A DNA stretch of 64,000 bases from Olavius sp. associated proteobacterium Delta 1 (GCA_902749685.1 CACVKW010001347.1:1-64000), one strand, 5' to 3'; shown: positions 8,018 to 17,515, numbered from the stretch's first letter. The notes: generated by a model from the letters alone, not told the origin. Numbers and translations are program-made.

Positions 8018-8836
8018 ATGGTTTCATTGAGGGAAGGGTTAATGCTCGGGGAAAGCGGCGTCGTCAGCCTGGTGGGCGCAGGAGGTAAAACCAGCCTGAT
8101 GTTCAAACTGGCCCACGAACTGGCAATGGCCGGGGAGTCGGTGCTGACGACGACCACGACCAAAATCTATGAGCCCTTGCCGGAACAATCGACCAATCTG
8201 ATAATATCCGACTCCGTTTCCAAGATGCTGAATAGGGCTCGGAAAACACTGAAAGACCATCACCATATCACCGCTGCGGCTGAAAAACTTCCTGATCAGA
8301 GAAAACTTTGCGGGTTTACGCCTGAATTCGTCCAGGCAATCTGGAACAGTCATCTGTTTCGCTGGATTCTGGTAGAGGCCGATGGCGCTGCCGGCAGACC
8401 GTTAAAAGCCCCTGCCGAACATGAGCCGGTAATTCCTGCCTGCACATCACAGCTGGTTGGAATAGTAGGCTTAAGTGGGGCCGGGAAACCATTAAATGAT
8501 CTGTGGGTATTCAGACATGAACGATTTGTTCAATTATCCGGTCTTGCACATGGCTCAGAGGTCACCGAAGCGGCTATTGCTGCCGCTTTGGTGCACGAAA
8601 AGGGAATTTTTAAAAATGCTCCTGCCGTTGCCGTTCGCATCGCCTTCTGCAACCAGGCGGATGTACCCCGAAACCTTGCTGCAGGCCGGAAAATTGCGCG
8701 CGCACTGATTGAGAAAAAAAAAACCGGACTGAATCGTGTCGTTATCGGGCAGACATTGTTCGACCCTCCGGTCTTAGAATTATATGACCTGAATGCGAAA
8801 TCTGAATATGAAGCCTCACTCAACCAGCCCGAATAA
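8018..8836 (+). CDS. yqeC: YqeC, putative selenium cofactor biosynthesis P-loop protein
   Basis: The product is 272 residues. Residues 13-30 form GVVSLVGAGGKTSLMFK, a P-loop in the special GAGGKTS form of YqeC; LVEADGAAGRPLKAPAEHEP in the middle is the other family signature. YqeC co-occurs with YqeB and SelD in genomes with selenium-dependent molybdenum hydroxylases and is thought to be an NTP-dependent maturation factor. The last 29 bases overlap the start of the MFS gene, so the pair is coupled. No SelD or hydroxylase is present in the window. Confidence 0.85.
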   Translation: MVSLREGLMLGESGVVSLVGAGGKTSLMFKLAHELAMAGESVLTTTTTKIYEPLPEQSTNLIISDSVSKMLNRARKTLKDHHHITAAAEKLPDQRKLCGFTPEFVQAIWNSHLFRWILVEADGAAGRPLKAPAEHEPVIPACTSQLVGIVGLSGAGKPLNDLWVFRHERFVQLSGLAHGSEVTEAAIAAALVHEKGIFKNAPAVAVRIAFCNQADVPRNLAAGRKIARALIEKKKTGLNRVVIGQTLFDPPVLELYDLNAKSEYEASLNQPE

Positions 8837-10028
8837 CCACGCCAACCAGTCCCAAGTCGCGGAGACATTCCTCAGCCAGCTGTCACCGCTTTTGCTGCTC
8901 ACTTCCATCTTTTTCGTGAACTTCATTTCCCGCATCGTTCTGGCCCCATTGATGCCCAGGGTCAAAATTGATCTGTCTCTGAACCACGCCGAAGCGGGAT
9001 CTTTATTTTTTCTGATTTCCCTGGGATACTTTACAACCCTGCTTGCCTCGGGATTTGTCTCGTCGCGCCTAACACACAGGAGAACTATCATATTTTCTAG
9101 CATTGCGGTGGGCCTGGCCTTGTTTATAACTTCATTCAGCACGGGGCTGTGGGGGATGCGTCTGGGATTATTTGCACTGGGCATGGCGTCCGGTCCTTAT
9201 ATGCCTTCCGGACTTGCGACCCTGACCACATTATTCAAATACCGGCACTGGGGTAAAGCGCTGGCGATTCATGAACTGGCACCAAACCTCAGTTTTGTCC
9301 TGGCACCCCTGGTGGCTGAGGTCGTTCTGTACTGGTTTTCCTGGCGCACCGTTTTTATGGTGCTCGGTTTTGCCGCTCTTGTGTTAGCAGTCGTTTTTGC
9401 CCGATTTGGGCGCGGCGGTGACTTTCACGGCGAGTCCTTCAAATATTCTTCTATCCGGCAAATTATATCCAACCCGGCCTTTTGGATTATGGTGGGATTA
9501 TTCAGTCTGGGAATCAGCAGCACCCTCGGTATTTACACCATGTTGCCGCTTTATCTGGTGACGGATCATGGAATGGACCGCAACTGGGCCAATACTCTGA
9601 TAGCATTATCCCGGATTGCCGGAGTCGGCATGGCGCTGGCAGGCGGGTGGGCAACGGATCGTTTCGGACCGAAGCTAATTTTGAGAATCGTATTTGTGCT
9701 GACCGGAATGTTGACCGTGTTTATCGGGCTGGCATCTCCAACCTGGGTTGCTGCGGCTGTTTTCGTGCAGCCGATCATGGCGGTTTGCTTCTTTCCCGCC
9801 GGTTTTGCTGCTTTGTCCATGGTGAGCTCGGCCGGCGAGCGAAATCTTACCGTCTCGCTTGCAATTCCCATGGCATTTTTGATAGGCGGTGGAGCGGCAC
9901 CAGCCCTGATTGGATTTATCGGAGAGGTTCATTCATTTGGCTGGGGCATTGCGATGGTGGGAGGGCTAATTATGACGGGAACAATATATTCGGGCTTTAT
10001 TAAACTGCACGATCAATCACGGGAATAG
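8808..10028 (+). CDS. MFS transporter (nitrate/cyanate-type antiporter subgroup)
   Basis: About 406 residues from ATG 8808, inside the end of yqeC; an ATG at 8793 is an alternative. Around 12 membrane segments with LIALSRIAGVGMALAGGWATDRFGPK in the loop of the second half, a variant of the MFS motif. Sequence feel is that of the CynX/NarK-related group. Because it overlaps yqeC it probably belongs to the molybdenum hydroxylase island, and uptake or export of the hydroxylase substrate (a purine or similar heterocycle) is a reasonable guess, but nothing in the sequence proves it. Confidence 0.75.
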   Translation: MKPHSTSPNNHANQSQVAETFLSQLSPLLLLTSIFFVNFISRIVLAPLMPRVKIDLSLNHAEAGSLFFLISLGYFTTLLASGFVSSRLTHRRTIIFSSIAVGLALFITSFSTGLWGMRLGLFALGMASGPYMPSGLATLTTLFKYRHWGKALAIHELAPNLSFVLAPLVAEVVLYWFSWRTVFMVLGFAALVLAVVFARFGRGGDFHGESFKYSSIRQIISNPAFWIMVGLFSLGISSTLGIYTMLPLYLVTDHGMDRNWANTLIALSRIAGVGMALAGGWATDRFGPKLILRIVFVLTGMLTVFIGLASPTWVAAAVFVQPIMAVCFFPAGFAALSMVSSAGERNLTVSLAIPMAFLIGGGAAPALIGFIGEVHSFGWGIAMVGGLIMTGTIYSGFIKLHDQSRE

Positions 10029-10044
10029 TTAAGAAACCTCTATT

Positions 10045-12285
10045 TTATTTCACTAACTCGCCTTTTACTGCGATGCCGATCTTTTCATACGAGTACGGTT
10101 TTTTTATGTAAGCGCCGGCGCCCATACTTTGTGCTTCTTTAACCAGGTCCGACTCCGAGTACCCACTGGCGATGACTGCTTTCTGCTCAGGGTGATATTG
10201 AAGAATTCTTTTATAAGTTTCGAGGCCGTCGATTCCAGGATTCATGATCATATCCAACACCAACAAATCCGCTGTATTTTCTTTCATATACTGGAGCGCT
10301 TCCTCCCCGCTAGGAACCGAGTTGACATTATACCCCAATCTCTCGAGCATCTGAGATGCTATTTTTCGCTGCTCTTTTACATCATCGACGATTAAAATCG
10401 ACTCGCCCTGGCCCTTATATTTGTCAGCAGATATCTTGGGTTTTTCTTTTTCCATTTCTTGGCGGGTGACGGGGAAGTAAAGGGTGAATTCAGTCCCTTT
10501 TCCCAGATCGCTTTGCACGTCAATATATCCGCTGTGGTCTTTGATGGTTCCCCACACCACCGCCATGCCTAATCCGGTACCGCTTCTGCCCATGGTTTTT
10601 TTGGTGTAAAATGGTTCAAATATTCTTTCTAAATCGTCGGGAGAAATCCCGATCCCGTCATCTGAAACCTTTAGCGTAACATAATCGCCTTCTTCGACCG
10701 TATCGTATCCTCGCAGTGATTTATCAATATAACAAGCCTCGGTGACGATGCGGACACACCCCCCATGGGGCATTGCTTCCGCCGCATTGGACACCAAATT
10801 CATGATGCTTTTAGAAAGATGTACGGGGGACCCGATGATATTGAGCATGTTCGATTCCAGTTGGCTGACGACCCCTACACCCGGATGGTATCCCAATATT
10901 TTCTGATGTTCAGGACTGTTCAGATACTGTTCAATTAACTGGTTAAGATCGATAATTTCTCTAACGGAGACGCCTCTGCGGGCCAGGGTTAACAAATCCT
11001 GCACGATGGCGGCCGCTTTCTGCCCTGACTGCTGAATAGTTAAAAGTGGCTGTTTGAGGGAACTGTCATCCGGAAGGTCCATCAATAAAAGCTCCGGATA
11101 ACTGACCATACCGGATAGAATATTATTGAGATCATGGGCCACGCCGCCCGCAAGGGTGCCAATGGCTTCCATTTTTTGGGCCTGCTGGAGTTGCGATTCC
11201 AGCTGTTTGCGTACCGTTACATCTTCGATAAAGCCGTCATAATATTTCACTTCGCCGGTTTCATTTTTTACTGCCACCGCAGATACCGAACATACGATTG
11301 GTCTGCCATTCTTCTTCTTCAGCAGCAGCTCTTCGTTTCTAACAAACCCATTTCGCAGCATTTTTTGATTCATTTTTTTTCTATATTCCGGATTTTGATA
11401 CAAATCGGCGACACTTATATTCAGAAATTCCTCTTTATTTTCAAAACCGAAAATATTAAGTATTGCAGGGTTTGCCTCTAAAAATTTACCCTCAGGCCCG
11501 ATAGTATTGCGGTATATACCGACATGGAGATTATTGGTCAGCGTTTTATATTTTTCCTCACTATTTCTCAAGGCTTTTTCAGATTGGCTGCGCTCAATAT
11601 TTTCGCGTTCAAGTTTTTCATTTGACAGCTTCAGTTCTTTGCTAAGTGACTGTTCCTTCTGGAGATTTTTTTCCAACGCATTGACAAGTACACCGACGGA
11701 AACCGTAGCAACCACGTTTAAAAAAAAGAACGTAAAGCCGTTGGCTGTCCATTTTCCCGAAGCGTAAATGCTTATATGTGGCCATTGCAAGCGGCCTGTA
11801 GACAGCATCCAACCTACAAATAAAAAAGTAACAATATTTAGAGCAAGTGAAAATAGTCCGGCTCTTAAACCCAACAGTAAACCGGCCAACAGTGCGAAAG
11901 CAAAAAGTAACATGCGCCCACTGCCGACAGGACCTAACGCAATTAAAGATGTTAAACCGACACCATAAAATATAAATAAACCTGTCCATGCACGAACCTT
12001 GAAAGGGATCGTCGGTACCGCTACAATTGTTAGCACGGCTAAATAAGCCAGGGTATAAACTATAACATTCAACCATTGTCCTACTTGAATGGCATATTGA
12101 ACATTGCGTACAATTGGGAAGGCACTCGTAAGGGCAGTGCAGAGGAAGATGGTGGTAAATATTCGTTTGCGCCAAATAATTAGAGTACTGTCGTGAGCAC
12201 CATATATTTTCCACCAAAAATGAGTAAACAATCCCACAAAAGGATTAATAAGAAAATTTAACAAGTTAATATTTTTCATTAGCAT
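10045..12285 (-). CDS. Hybrid sensor histidine kinase: membrane sensor, PAS, HisKA, HATPase, receiver
   Basis: The product is 746 residues. Residues about 40-200 carry five to six hydrophobic segments forming a membrane sensor, followed by a coiled coil (205-240), a PAS domain (about 245-360), the phospho-acceptor region with H384 in GGVAHDLNNIL, an ATPase domain with GTGLGMAVVWGTIKDH, and a C-terminal receiver starting ILIVDDVKEQRK with the acceptor Asp in LLVLDMIM. The order is typical of single-protein phosphorelays in Desulfobacterota. No response regulator gene is adjacent, so the output partner is unknown. It is divergent from the radical SAM gene. M1 and M3 are both possible starts. 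Confidence 0.88.
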   Translation of the reverse strand: MLMKNINLLNFLINPFVGLFTHFWWKIYGAHDSTLIIWRKRIFTTIFLCTALTSAFPIVRNVQYAIQVGQWLNVIVYTLAYLAVLTIVAVPTIPFKVRAWTGLFIFYGVGLTSLIALGPVGSGRMLLFAFALLAGLLLGLRAGLFSLALNIVTFLFVGWMLSTGRLQWPHISIYASGKWTANGFTFFFLNVVATVSVGVLVNALEKNLQKEQSLSKELKLSNEKLERENIERSQSEKALRNSEEKYKTLTNNLHVGIYRNTIGPEGKFLEANPAILNIFGFENKEEFLNISVADLYQNPEYRKKMNQKMLRNGFVRNEELLLKKKNGRPIVCSVSAVAVKNETGEVKYYDGFIEDVTVRKQLESQLQQAQKMEAIGTLAGGVAHDLNNILSGMVSYPELLLMDLPDDSSLKQPLLTIQQSGQKAAAIVQDLLTLARRGVSVREIIDLNQLIEQYLNSPEHQKILGYHPGVGVVSQLESNMLNIIGSPVHLSKSIMNLVSNAAEAMPHGGCVRIVTEACYIDKSLRGYDTVEEGDYVTLKVSDDGIGISPDDLERIFEPFYTKKTMGRSGTGLGMAVVWGTIKDHSGYIDVQSDLGKGTEFTLYFPVTRQEMEKEKPKISADKYKGQGESILIVDDVKEQRKIASQMLERLGYNVNSVPSGEEALQYMKENTADLLVLDMIMNPGIDGLETYKRILQYHPEQKAVIASGYSESDLVKEAQSMGAGAYIKKPYSYEKIGIAVKGELVK

Positions 12286-12909
12286 ATTTATTATAGCTAT
12301 CTGAACAAAAACAATTCCGTAACCTTCATCCTCTGTTTAGAAGTTTATTCCATTGTTTACTCGGAGCTCAGTCTCCACAAGTCAGAGGCTCCTAGGCAGC
12401 TTCAAGAAAAAGGTTCTTACATGAATAACGCTGACGATTTGCGCCAGCGCCATATGCTAATAACGAGAGGTTTGTCATAAGTCTGCAAAAAACATGCCCG
12501 AAAATTGATCGAACATATCGTCATTGAGTAAAGGGCTTAATTAGGTTGGTTACTATTTTTCTTTTTGCTTTCTGTAAGCTAACTAGCCCGACCTATTGTG
12601 AAAATGTATTATTTTTTATAAAGTATCAAGAATTTTGAGATAAAAGAAACCATGTCAAAAAATTAACGCTTTCTGCGAATTTATCCTCCTGCCTATTTGC
12701 AGAATTTATGATATCAAATGGCCAATATTTGCATCACGGAAACATCACGGATGGTTTTTGGTTGGCAATTATGAGTTGCATTCCATTCAATTTTATGGGA
12801 ATAGGGGAAACTGGTTGTTTATGATCTCCAAAGTTTCACATTAGAACTGAATTATTAAGACATGCAACATAACATTTTTTTAGTCATTTACTGAAGAAAG
12901 GCTGAAACA
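12286..12909. other. Gene-free divergent spacer
   Basis: This 624-base AT-rich stretch separates the divergent sensor kinase and radical SAM genes. It holds no convincing open frame, tRNA or terminator. It must contain both promoters, but no consensus -35/-10 pair stood out. A TGGCA...TTGCA pair at about 12763-12780 was considered for sigma-54 and rejected for spacing. Confidence 0.5.
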
Positions 12910-14286
12910 TTGAAAGTTTTACTCGTTGAACCGCCGGTGAGTCCTTATGATGTCCCATCTATATTAGGGATGCCACCTCCTCTTCACCTCGAATATATAG
13001 CAGGAGCGCTGGCAGGACACCACGATGTGCAAATTATTGATTTACGGATTGACTCCGATATTGACGCCGAGTTGTCTGCATTCCAACCCGAAATGGTTGG
13101 GTGCTCCTGTGTTGCTGCTAACAGCCATTTGGCCAAGAAAGTGTTGAGTCAAGCAAAGGCATTCAATCCAGAAATTTTTACGGTACTCGGAGGGCACCAT
13201 CCGTCTCTAATGCCGCGAGACTGCAATGATGACAACGTTGACGCCGTGGTAATTGGTGAAGGGGAGAAGACCATTGTAGAACTGCTGGCTGAATGTGACA
13301 ATAATGGGAACCTGTCAAGTATCAAGGGAATTGCTTATAGAGATAAAGACGGAAATTTTAAAATCAATCCTTCCCGCGAGTTGATGGATTTGAATGATTT
13401 GCCGACTCCAGCGAGAAATCTGACTCGAAAATATCGTGAAAAGGGCCAGTACTACAGAGCGAGCTGGCGACCGATCGACTGCATTATTTCCTCGCGGGGG
13501 TGCCCCTTCAAGTGTAAATTCTGCGGACTCTGGAAAATCTACCAGGGCAAGTATCGGTATCGTGATCCCAAATTGATAGCCGACGAACTTGAGACCATTA
13601 ACGATACATACATAAGCTTTTTAGACGACAATACGCTCGACAACACAACATATGCTTTTCAGCTGGCAGAAATTATCGAGCAAAGACAGCTTTCGAAAAA
13701 ATTTGAACTCTATGGACGCGCCGACACCATTGTAAGGCATCCCGAACTGGTGGAGAAATGGCGTGACGTTGGTATGGAGTTGCTTTTAGTCGGTCTTGAA
13801 TCCTGCGACGGCAATGCCATAAAGGAGATGAATAAGCACACCACATTAGAAATGAATAAAAAAGCAATTGAAATCTGCCGAGCCAATGGCGTGGAGCTTG
13901 CGGCTTATTTGATTGTTGATCCGAATTTCGATCACGATGATTTTAAACGATTAACGGAATACGTATCCCAGAATAATCTCACCCATCCTGTCTTTACCAT
14001 ACTGAGCCCTTTTCCTGGTACAGATCTCTACGATGCGGTGAAACATAAATTAACAAGCGATAGTTTTGAGCTCCTTGATTTTTTTCATACTGTTTTGCCT
14101 ACCAACCTTCCGTTAGAAGAGTTTTATGAAGAATTTTTAAATCTCTACCGCAATGCATATCCGACTAAAAACTTTATCAAAGCTGTGTTTCAAAGAAAGG
14201 CCGTCTTATCGCCACGAATGATCACCAAGAATTACATATTCCGTAAACGGATGCAAGCACTCAAGAGTCACCATGATCTAATCTAA
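12910..14286 (+). CDS. B12-binding radical SAM enzyme
   Basis: A 458-residue enzyme starting at TTG 12910 behind GAAAGG. Residues 1-140 form a cobalamin-binding-type domain (KVLLVEPPVSPYD, then TVLGGHHPSLMP and DAVVIGEGEKT), which lacks an obvious DxHxxG. Residues about 185-400 are the radical SAM barrel with the CxxxCxxC cluster at C198, C202 and C205 (RGCPFKCKFC). Such proteins do methylations, ring contractions or lipid modifications in cofactor, hopanoid and natural-product pathways. The closest partner is the convergent FeeM-like acyltransferase gene 74 bases away. Specific reaction unknown. Confidence 0.82.
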   Translation: MKVLLVEPPVSPYDVPSILGMPPPLHLEYIAGALAGHHDVQIIDLRIDSDIDAELSAFQPEMVGCSCVAANSHLAKKVLSQAKAFNPEIFTVLGGHHPSLMPRDCNDDNVDAVVIGEGEKTIVELLAECDNNGNLSSIKGIAYRDKDGNFKINPSRELMDLNDLPTPARNLTRKYREKGQYYRASWRPIDCIISSRGCPFKCKFCGLWKIYQGKYRYRDPKLIADELETINDTYISFLDDNTLDNTTYAFQLAEIIEQRQLSKKFELYGRADTIVRHPELVEKWRDVGMELLLVGLESCDGNAIKEMNKHTTLEMNKKAIEICRANGVELAAYLIVDPNFDHDDFKRLTEYVSQNNLTHPVFTILSPFPGTDLYDAVKHKLTSDSFELLDFFHTVLPTNLPLEEFYEEFLNLYRNAYPTKNFIKAVFQRKAVLSPRMITKNYIFRKRMQALKSHHDLI

Positions 14287-14360
14287 TTTGTTAAGCATTT
14301 CTAATATTGGTGCTTGGTTGATGAAGGAGCGTCTATCGCTGAACTATCTCGCGGGAATTT

Positions 14361-15311
14361 TTATTGAGGGTCATCAGAAAAACGAATCTTGTTTGAAAAT
14401 CCCCCGGCCAGTACTCTGGAAACTTCATTGTGGTTTATTTCGTTTGCGGGATAAATGCTCTTAATGAAATCTTTCTGCTGCGGCGAAGCCTTCGCCCACG
14501 TATCTGTTTTATCGATAAAGAAGGTATAAAATTCTTCAACAGACATGGGCTGAACCATATTCTCAATCTTTTTTGCCAGTTCAAGCTCTTCCTGATCTGA
14601 AAAATTCATCATGTTAAATGGAAAAGCACGGTGCGTGCGCCGCAACCTGCTCAATGCCGCTAAAGATATCTTTAACAAGACCGTTGGCTCCCCGTTGACT
14701 TTGGCATATTTGCGTTCCGGTCCTATCCTGTCGAAAAAAATGTTTCGGCGATAAAAATTTTCATAGCGCGAATGAACCGTTATAACAAGTTCCCTTGATT
14801 TATTTCTCTGCCAAGCATGCAAGAATCCGCAATAAAACAAACACGCCAGAACTTTAATTGAATTCTTTACCGTTTTGCCTATGCCGAGTGAGACAAATTC
14901 ACAAATTTGACGCCCGGAATTGCGAATCTCATCGATTTCTTCCTTGAAAAGTGCATCCGCCGGTAATCCGATAGGAGAGTCAAAAACTATGGTCAGTGTT
15001 CCCCCACAGCAACCCTGATCATCTTCGGCCGTTAATGTGGTTGTTTCAGGAAGCGCGTCATAAATTGACAGCCACAAGCCGTAGTCTTTTTTCTGAACGA
15101 TTCCCATTTGGGAATAAAGTTTATTAATAAGTTCATAAGCATTTTGCCGGAGTATAAGCCGATTGGCAACCTGAACGACGCAGTGCCCTCTGAAAAATTT
15201 TAATCCGTTTTCTAAGTCAACTAATCTTGGAGTTCCCTTTTTTAATAACGGGTCTGATTTACTAACAGGCACTGGCGTTGTATTTTGTAATGCTTCAGCA
15301 GGTTCTGACAT
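14361..15311 (-). CDS. FeeM-like N-acyl amino acid synthase (GNAT/autoinducer-synthase fold)
   Basis: The product is 316 residues. Residues about 50-230 look like the FeeM branch of acyl-ACP-dependent N-acyltransferases: an N-terminal region with YGLWLSIYDALP, the segment ICEFVSLGIGK that follows the central sheet, and VHSRYENFYRRNIFFDRIG, which corresponds to the FeeM pattern of His-x-Arg...FYRR..GF before the last strands. FeeM joins a long acyl chain from acyl-ACP to an amino acid such as tyrosine. The C-terminal 80 residues are extra and helical. No signal peptide. Convergent with the B12 radical SAM gene, so a joint pathway is possible but not shown. Confidence 0.65.
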   Translation of the reverse strand: MSEPAEALQNTTPVPVSKSDPLLKKGTPRLVDLENGLKFFRGHCVVQVANRLILRQNAYELINKLYSQMGIVQKKDYGLWLSIYDALPETTTLTAEDDQGCCGGTLTIVFDSPIGLPADALFKEEIDEIRNSGRQICEFVSLGIGKTVKNSIKVLACLFYCGFLHAWQRNKSRELVITVHSRYENFYRRNIFFDRIGPERKYAKVNGEPTVLLKISLAALSRLRRTHRAFPFNMMNFSDQEELELAKKIENMVQPMSVEEFYTFFIDKTDTWAKASPQQKDFIKSIYPANEINHNEVSRVLAGGFSNKIRFSDDPQ

Positions 15312-15918
15312 TATTCTCTCCCCATTTGTCCAAATTTGCTTCAGCCCATTTTACGGTATCCTGGCACCGGACCAGATTATGAGTGTCTGTGATCTGCCAT
15401 CCAACGGGGTCAGATGATACGAGATTTTATATAGAACTATCGGAAATTCTAAAAGTGTCGGTTACTAGATCTGTAGGATATAAGTCTTTTTAAGTCAAGG
15501 AAAATTTCATAACAAATTGAAATAATTTACTAAATTACATTTATTGACTGATTCAGGACATGAAAAAATGCGTGTTAAATTAATGAATTTCAATTATTAT
15601 ATTCTTATAATATTTTATCATTTTACTTCTTGCGGGCAGCGCATGCTTTATTGGGCATGACGTTCATTCAGTTGCTGAAAATATGAATTGACTTCAGCGA
15701 CTGAAGTGTTTTCATTCTTTCCGACCACACTTTCAGCACGCGGAAAGGAAAAATCATACAATTTCCATCCCATCCCAGAATTTAAACATTGGTAGCGAGT
15801 GGACCTGGCTATTTAATTGTAATCGAAGCGGCATCCGCATTGATGGGGAAAAATGGCAATTACTTGTTAACTACAGATCTCTGTGCTAAAAAGGTTTGGC
15901 AAACCAAAGGAGGTCTGC
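15312..15918. other. Gene-free spacer upstream of the redox island
   Basis: About 600 bases, very AT-rich in 15400-15640. The last 140 bases contain an open frame without a start, ending at about 15890 (reading ...GIRIDGEKWQLLVNY...), which may be a remnant of a lost gene; I do not recognise it. No tRNA or clear terminator. Confidence 0.4.
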
Positions 15919-16440
15919 ATGGATTTTGAAATCTTTGAAAAAATGGAAGCACCTGAACTTCGCAAGTATATCCAATTTTTGCTGTGGCATTATCGTGTCG
16001 TGGATGCATTCTGGTACCTGAATATCACCGAGCAATTCGATCAAAATACGGCAGACCAGTTAAATGAGAGCGTGTGGGCCAAAGTTTCCGCCATGGCCGC
16101 CAAGGATCTTGTCAAGCGGTTCAATATCAAGGAAAAAGGCCTGAATGGATTTGTTAAGGCCCTAAAGCATTTTCCCTGGTGCATCCTGGTGGGATACCAG
16201 ATTCAGGAGAAACCGGAAGAGGTCCTCATTACCGTGCCATCATGCCCGACGCAGGTGGCGCGTACCCGAAGGGGGCTTGACGAATATGACTGCAAAGAGA
16301 TGCACCGGGCCGAGTTCTCCACCTTTGCCAAGGAAATAGACGAGCGCATCCAAATCGAATGCTTGTTTGCACCACCGGATCCCCATCCGGCGGACATGCA
16401 TTGTCAGTGGCGATTTTTCTTGAAGTCGGAAAATCATTAA
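15919..16440 (+). CDS. DUF6125-like protein
   Basis: A 173-residue soluble protein. The start at ATG 15919 is set by the strong Shine-Dalgarno AAAGGAGG; an in-frame GTG 36 bases upstream lies before it. It begins with the helix FEIFEKMEAPELRKYIQFLLWHY and ends with a Cys-bearing sheet region including VPSCPTQVARTRRGL and YDCKEMHRAEFSTFAKEID, as in the DUF6125 family common in anaerobic Desulfobacterota, related to the L-2-amino-thiazoline-carboxylate hydrolase-like fold. No role is established. It opens the run of genes for activator ATPases, so a link to that redox chemistry is suggested by position only. Confidence 0.65.
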   Translation: MDFEIFEKMEAPELRKYIQFLLWHYRVVDAFWYLNITEQFDQNTADQLNESVWAKVSAMAAKDLVKRFNIKEKGLNGFVKALKHFPWCILVGYQIQEKPEEVLITVPSCPTQVARTRRGLDEYDCKEMHRAEFSTFAKEIDERIQIECLFAPPDPHPADMHCQWRFFLKSENH

Positions 16441-16455
16441 ATCGCGGGAGCATTT

Positions 16456-16739
16456 ATGCCCCTAGCTTTTGATTCACTTAGCCATGGTAGTATCGCTTTT
16501 GGGTTTTTTAATATTGAATCCGAAATTATGCCGAGCCGCTTGAGATTCCGGTTACGGTTAATAACGCCGGCGCAGAAATTCAAGTTGGCGATTACCGGTT
16601 CAGCAGCACTCAATTTCAAAAATTAATTGACTATGTCTGGCGCGGCGGATATCCGCGCTGGAAAGATGAAATCAGACCGGCCTATGTAGCGGCCATGCGA
16701 GATAAGATAATGCGGATTTGTAAAGGTGTATTTGAATGA
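16456..16739 (+). pseudogene. Broken gene with internal deletion and frameshift
   Basis: A good start (GGGAG then ATG 16456) opens a protein-like frame, MPLAFDSLSHGSIAFGFFNI, that loses sense after about 30 codons. From about 16532 a second frame takes over and reads PLEIPVTVNNAGAEIQVGDY and later YVWRGGYPRWKDEIRPAYV, ending at TGA 16737-16739, overlapping the ATG of the next gene. The two halves look like the beginning and end of one gene of which the middle was deleted with a frame change. The ATGA coupling with the activator ATPase shows the intact form was part of this operon. Family not identified. Confidence 0.6.
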
Positions 16740-17515
16740 TTACAGCCGGAATTGATTGTGGTGCCAAAAACACTAAAACCATCATATTGAAAGATGGTGA
16801 GATTATCGGCAAGGGAATGGTCCTGACCGGTTTTGATCAGGAGAAGGCCGTTGAAAATTCTCTCGTTCAGGCACTTGAGGATGCCGGTATTTCCAGAGAG
16901 AATATCCAGCGTATCTGTGGCACCGGTTCCGGTATAAATGCGATTTCATTTGCCGATGAGGATGTCAATGACGCTAAAGCAATGTCTAAAGGGGCAAATT
17001 TTTTCTTTCCCAATGTCCGAACGGTTATTGACGTTGGTGCGGAAGAGGGCAGGGCCGCTAAAATTGATCAGAACGGCGATCCGGTTGATTTTGTTATGAA
17101 CGAGAAATGCGCCGCCGGCGCCGGTGCCTTTGTCGAATCCATGGCACGCGCCCTGGAAGTGACCATCGGGGAAATGGGGTCACTCTGCCTGATGTCCGAC
17201 AAGAAAATTCCCATGAACCCCCAGTGCGTTATTTTTGCGGAGTCCGAGGTGGTCGGCCTGATTCATGCCAAAACGGATAAGGCTGACATCAGCAAAGCGA
17301 TTCACGATTCCATGGCCAACCGCATCGTATCGATGATTAGACGCATCGGAGTCAATCAAGACATCGCTATGCTGGGCGGGGTTGGCTACAATCCCGGTTT
17401 TATGGCCGCCATGTTGTGGGCATTGAAGGTAGAGAAAATTCACATTCCGGATGATCCGGAGTTCGGGGCCGCCGTGGGAGCAGCAGTCGTGGCAGCGGAA
17501 AAAGCCGGATGTTAA
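16736..17515 (+). CDS. BcrD/BzdP-like activator ATPase subunit (BadF/BadG/BcrA/BcrD family)
   Basis: The product is 259 residues. Motifs of the ASKHA ATPase fold: AGIDCGAKNTK (4-14), VIDVGAEEGRA (98-108) and LGGVGYNPGF near the C-terminus. Two Cys expected to bridge the [4Fe-4S] cluster between subunits are C125 (NEKCAAGAGAF) and C164 (NPQCVIFAESE). The GAEE variant in place of GGQD and CAAGAG in place of CAAGTG point to the D-type subunit of ATP-dependent benzoyl-CoA reductases, not to a stand-alone dehydratase activator. It would work as a heterodimer with the next gene, coupling ATP hydrolysis to low-potential electron transfer. Catalytic B/C subunits are not nearby. Confidence 0.82.
   Translation: MITAGIDCGAKNTKTIILKDGEIIGKGMVLTGFDQEKAVENSLVQALEDAGISRENIQRICGTGSGINAISFADEDVNDAKAMSKGANFFFPNVRTVIDVGAEEGRAAKIDQNGDPVDFVMNEKCAAGAGAFVESMARALEVTIGEMGSLCLMSDKKIPMNPQCVIFAESEVVGLIHAKTDKADISKAIHDSMANRIVSMIRRIGVNQDIAMLGGVGYNPGFMAAMLWALKVEKIHIPDDPEFGAAVGAAVVAAEKAGC

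Noticed and set aside
7698..8027. A full 110-residue minus-strand gene
   Set aside because: Only the central part resembles a protein family; both ends translate spacer words, so it is reported as a remnant.
9482..10003. A 173-residue plus-strand frame
   Set aside because: It lies wholly inside the MFS gene in another frame and has no family features.
12763..12780. Possible sigma-54 promoter (TGGCA...TTGCA) before the radical SAM gene
   Set aside because: The GG and GC pairs are 12 bases apart instead of 10, and no enhancer-binding regulator is near.
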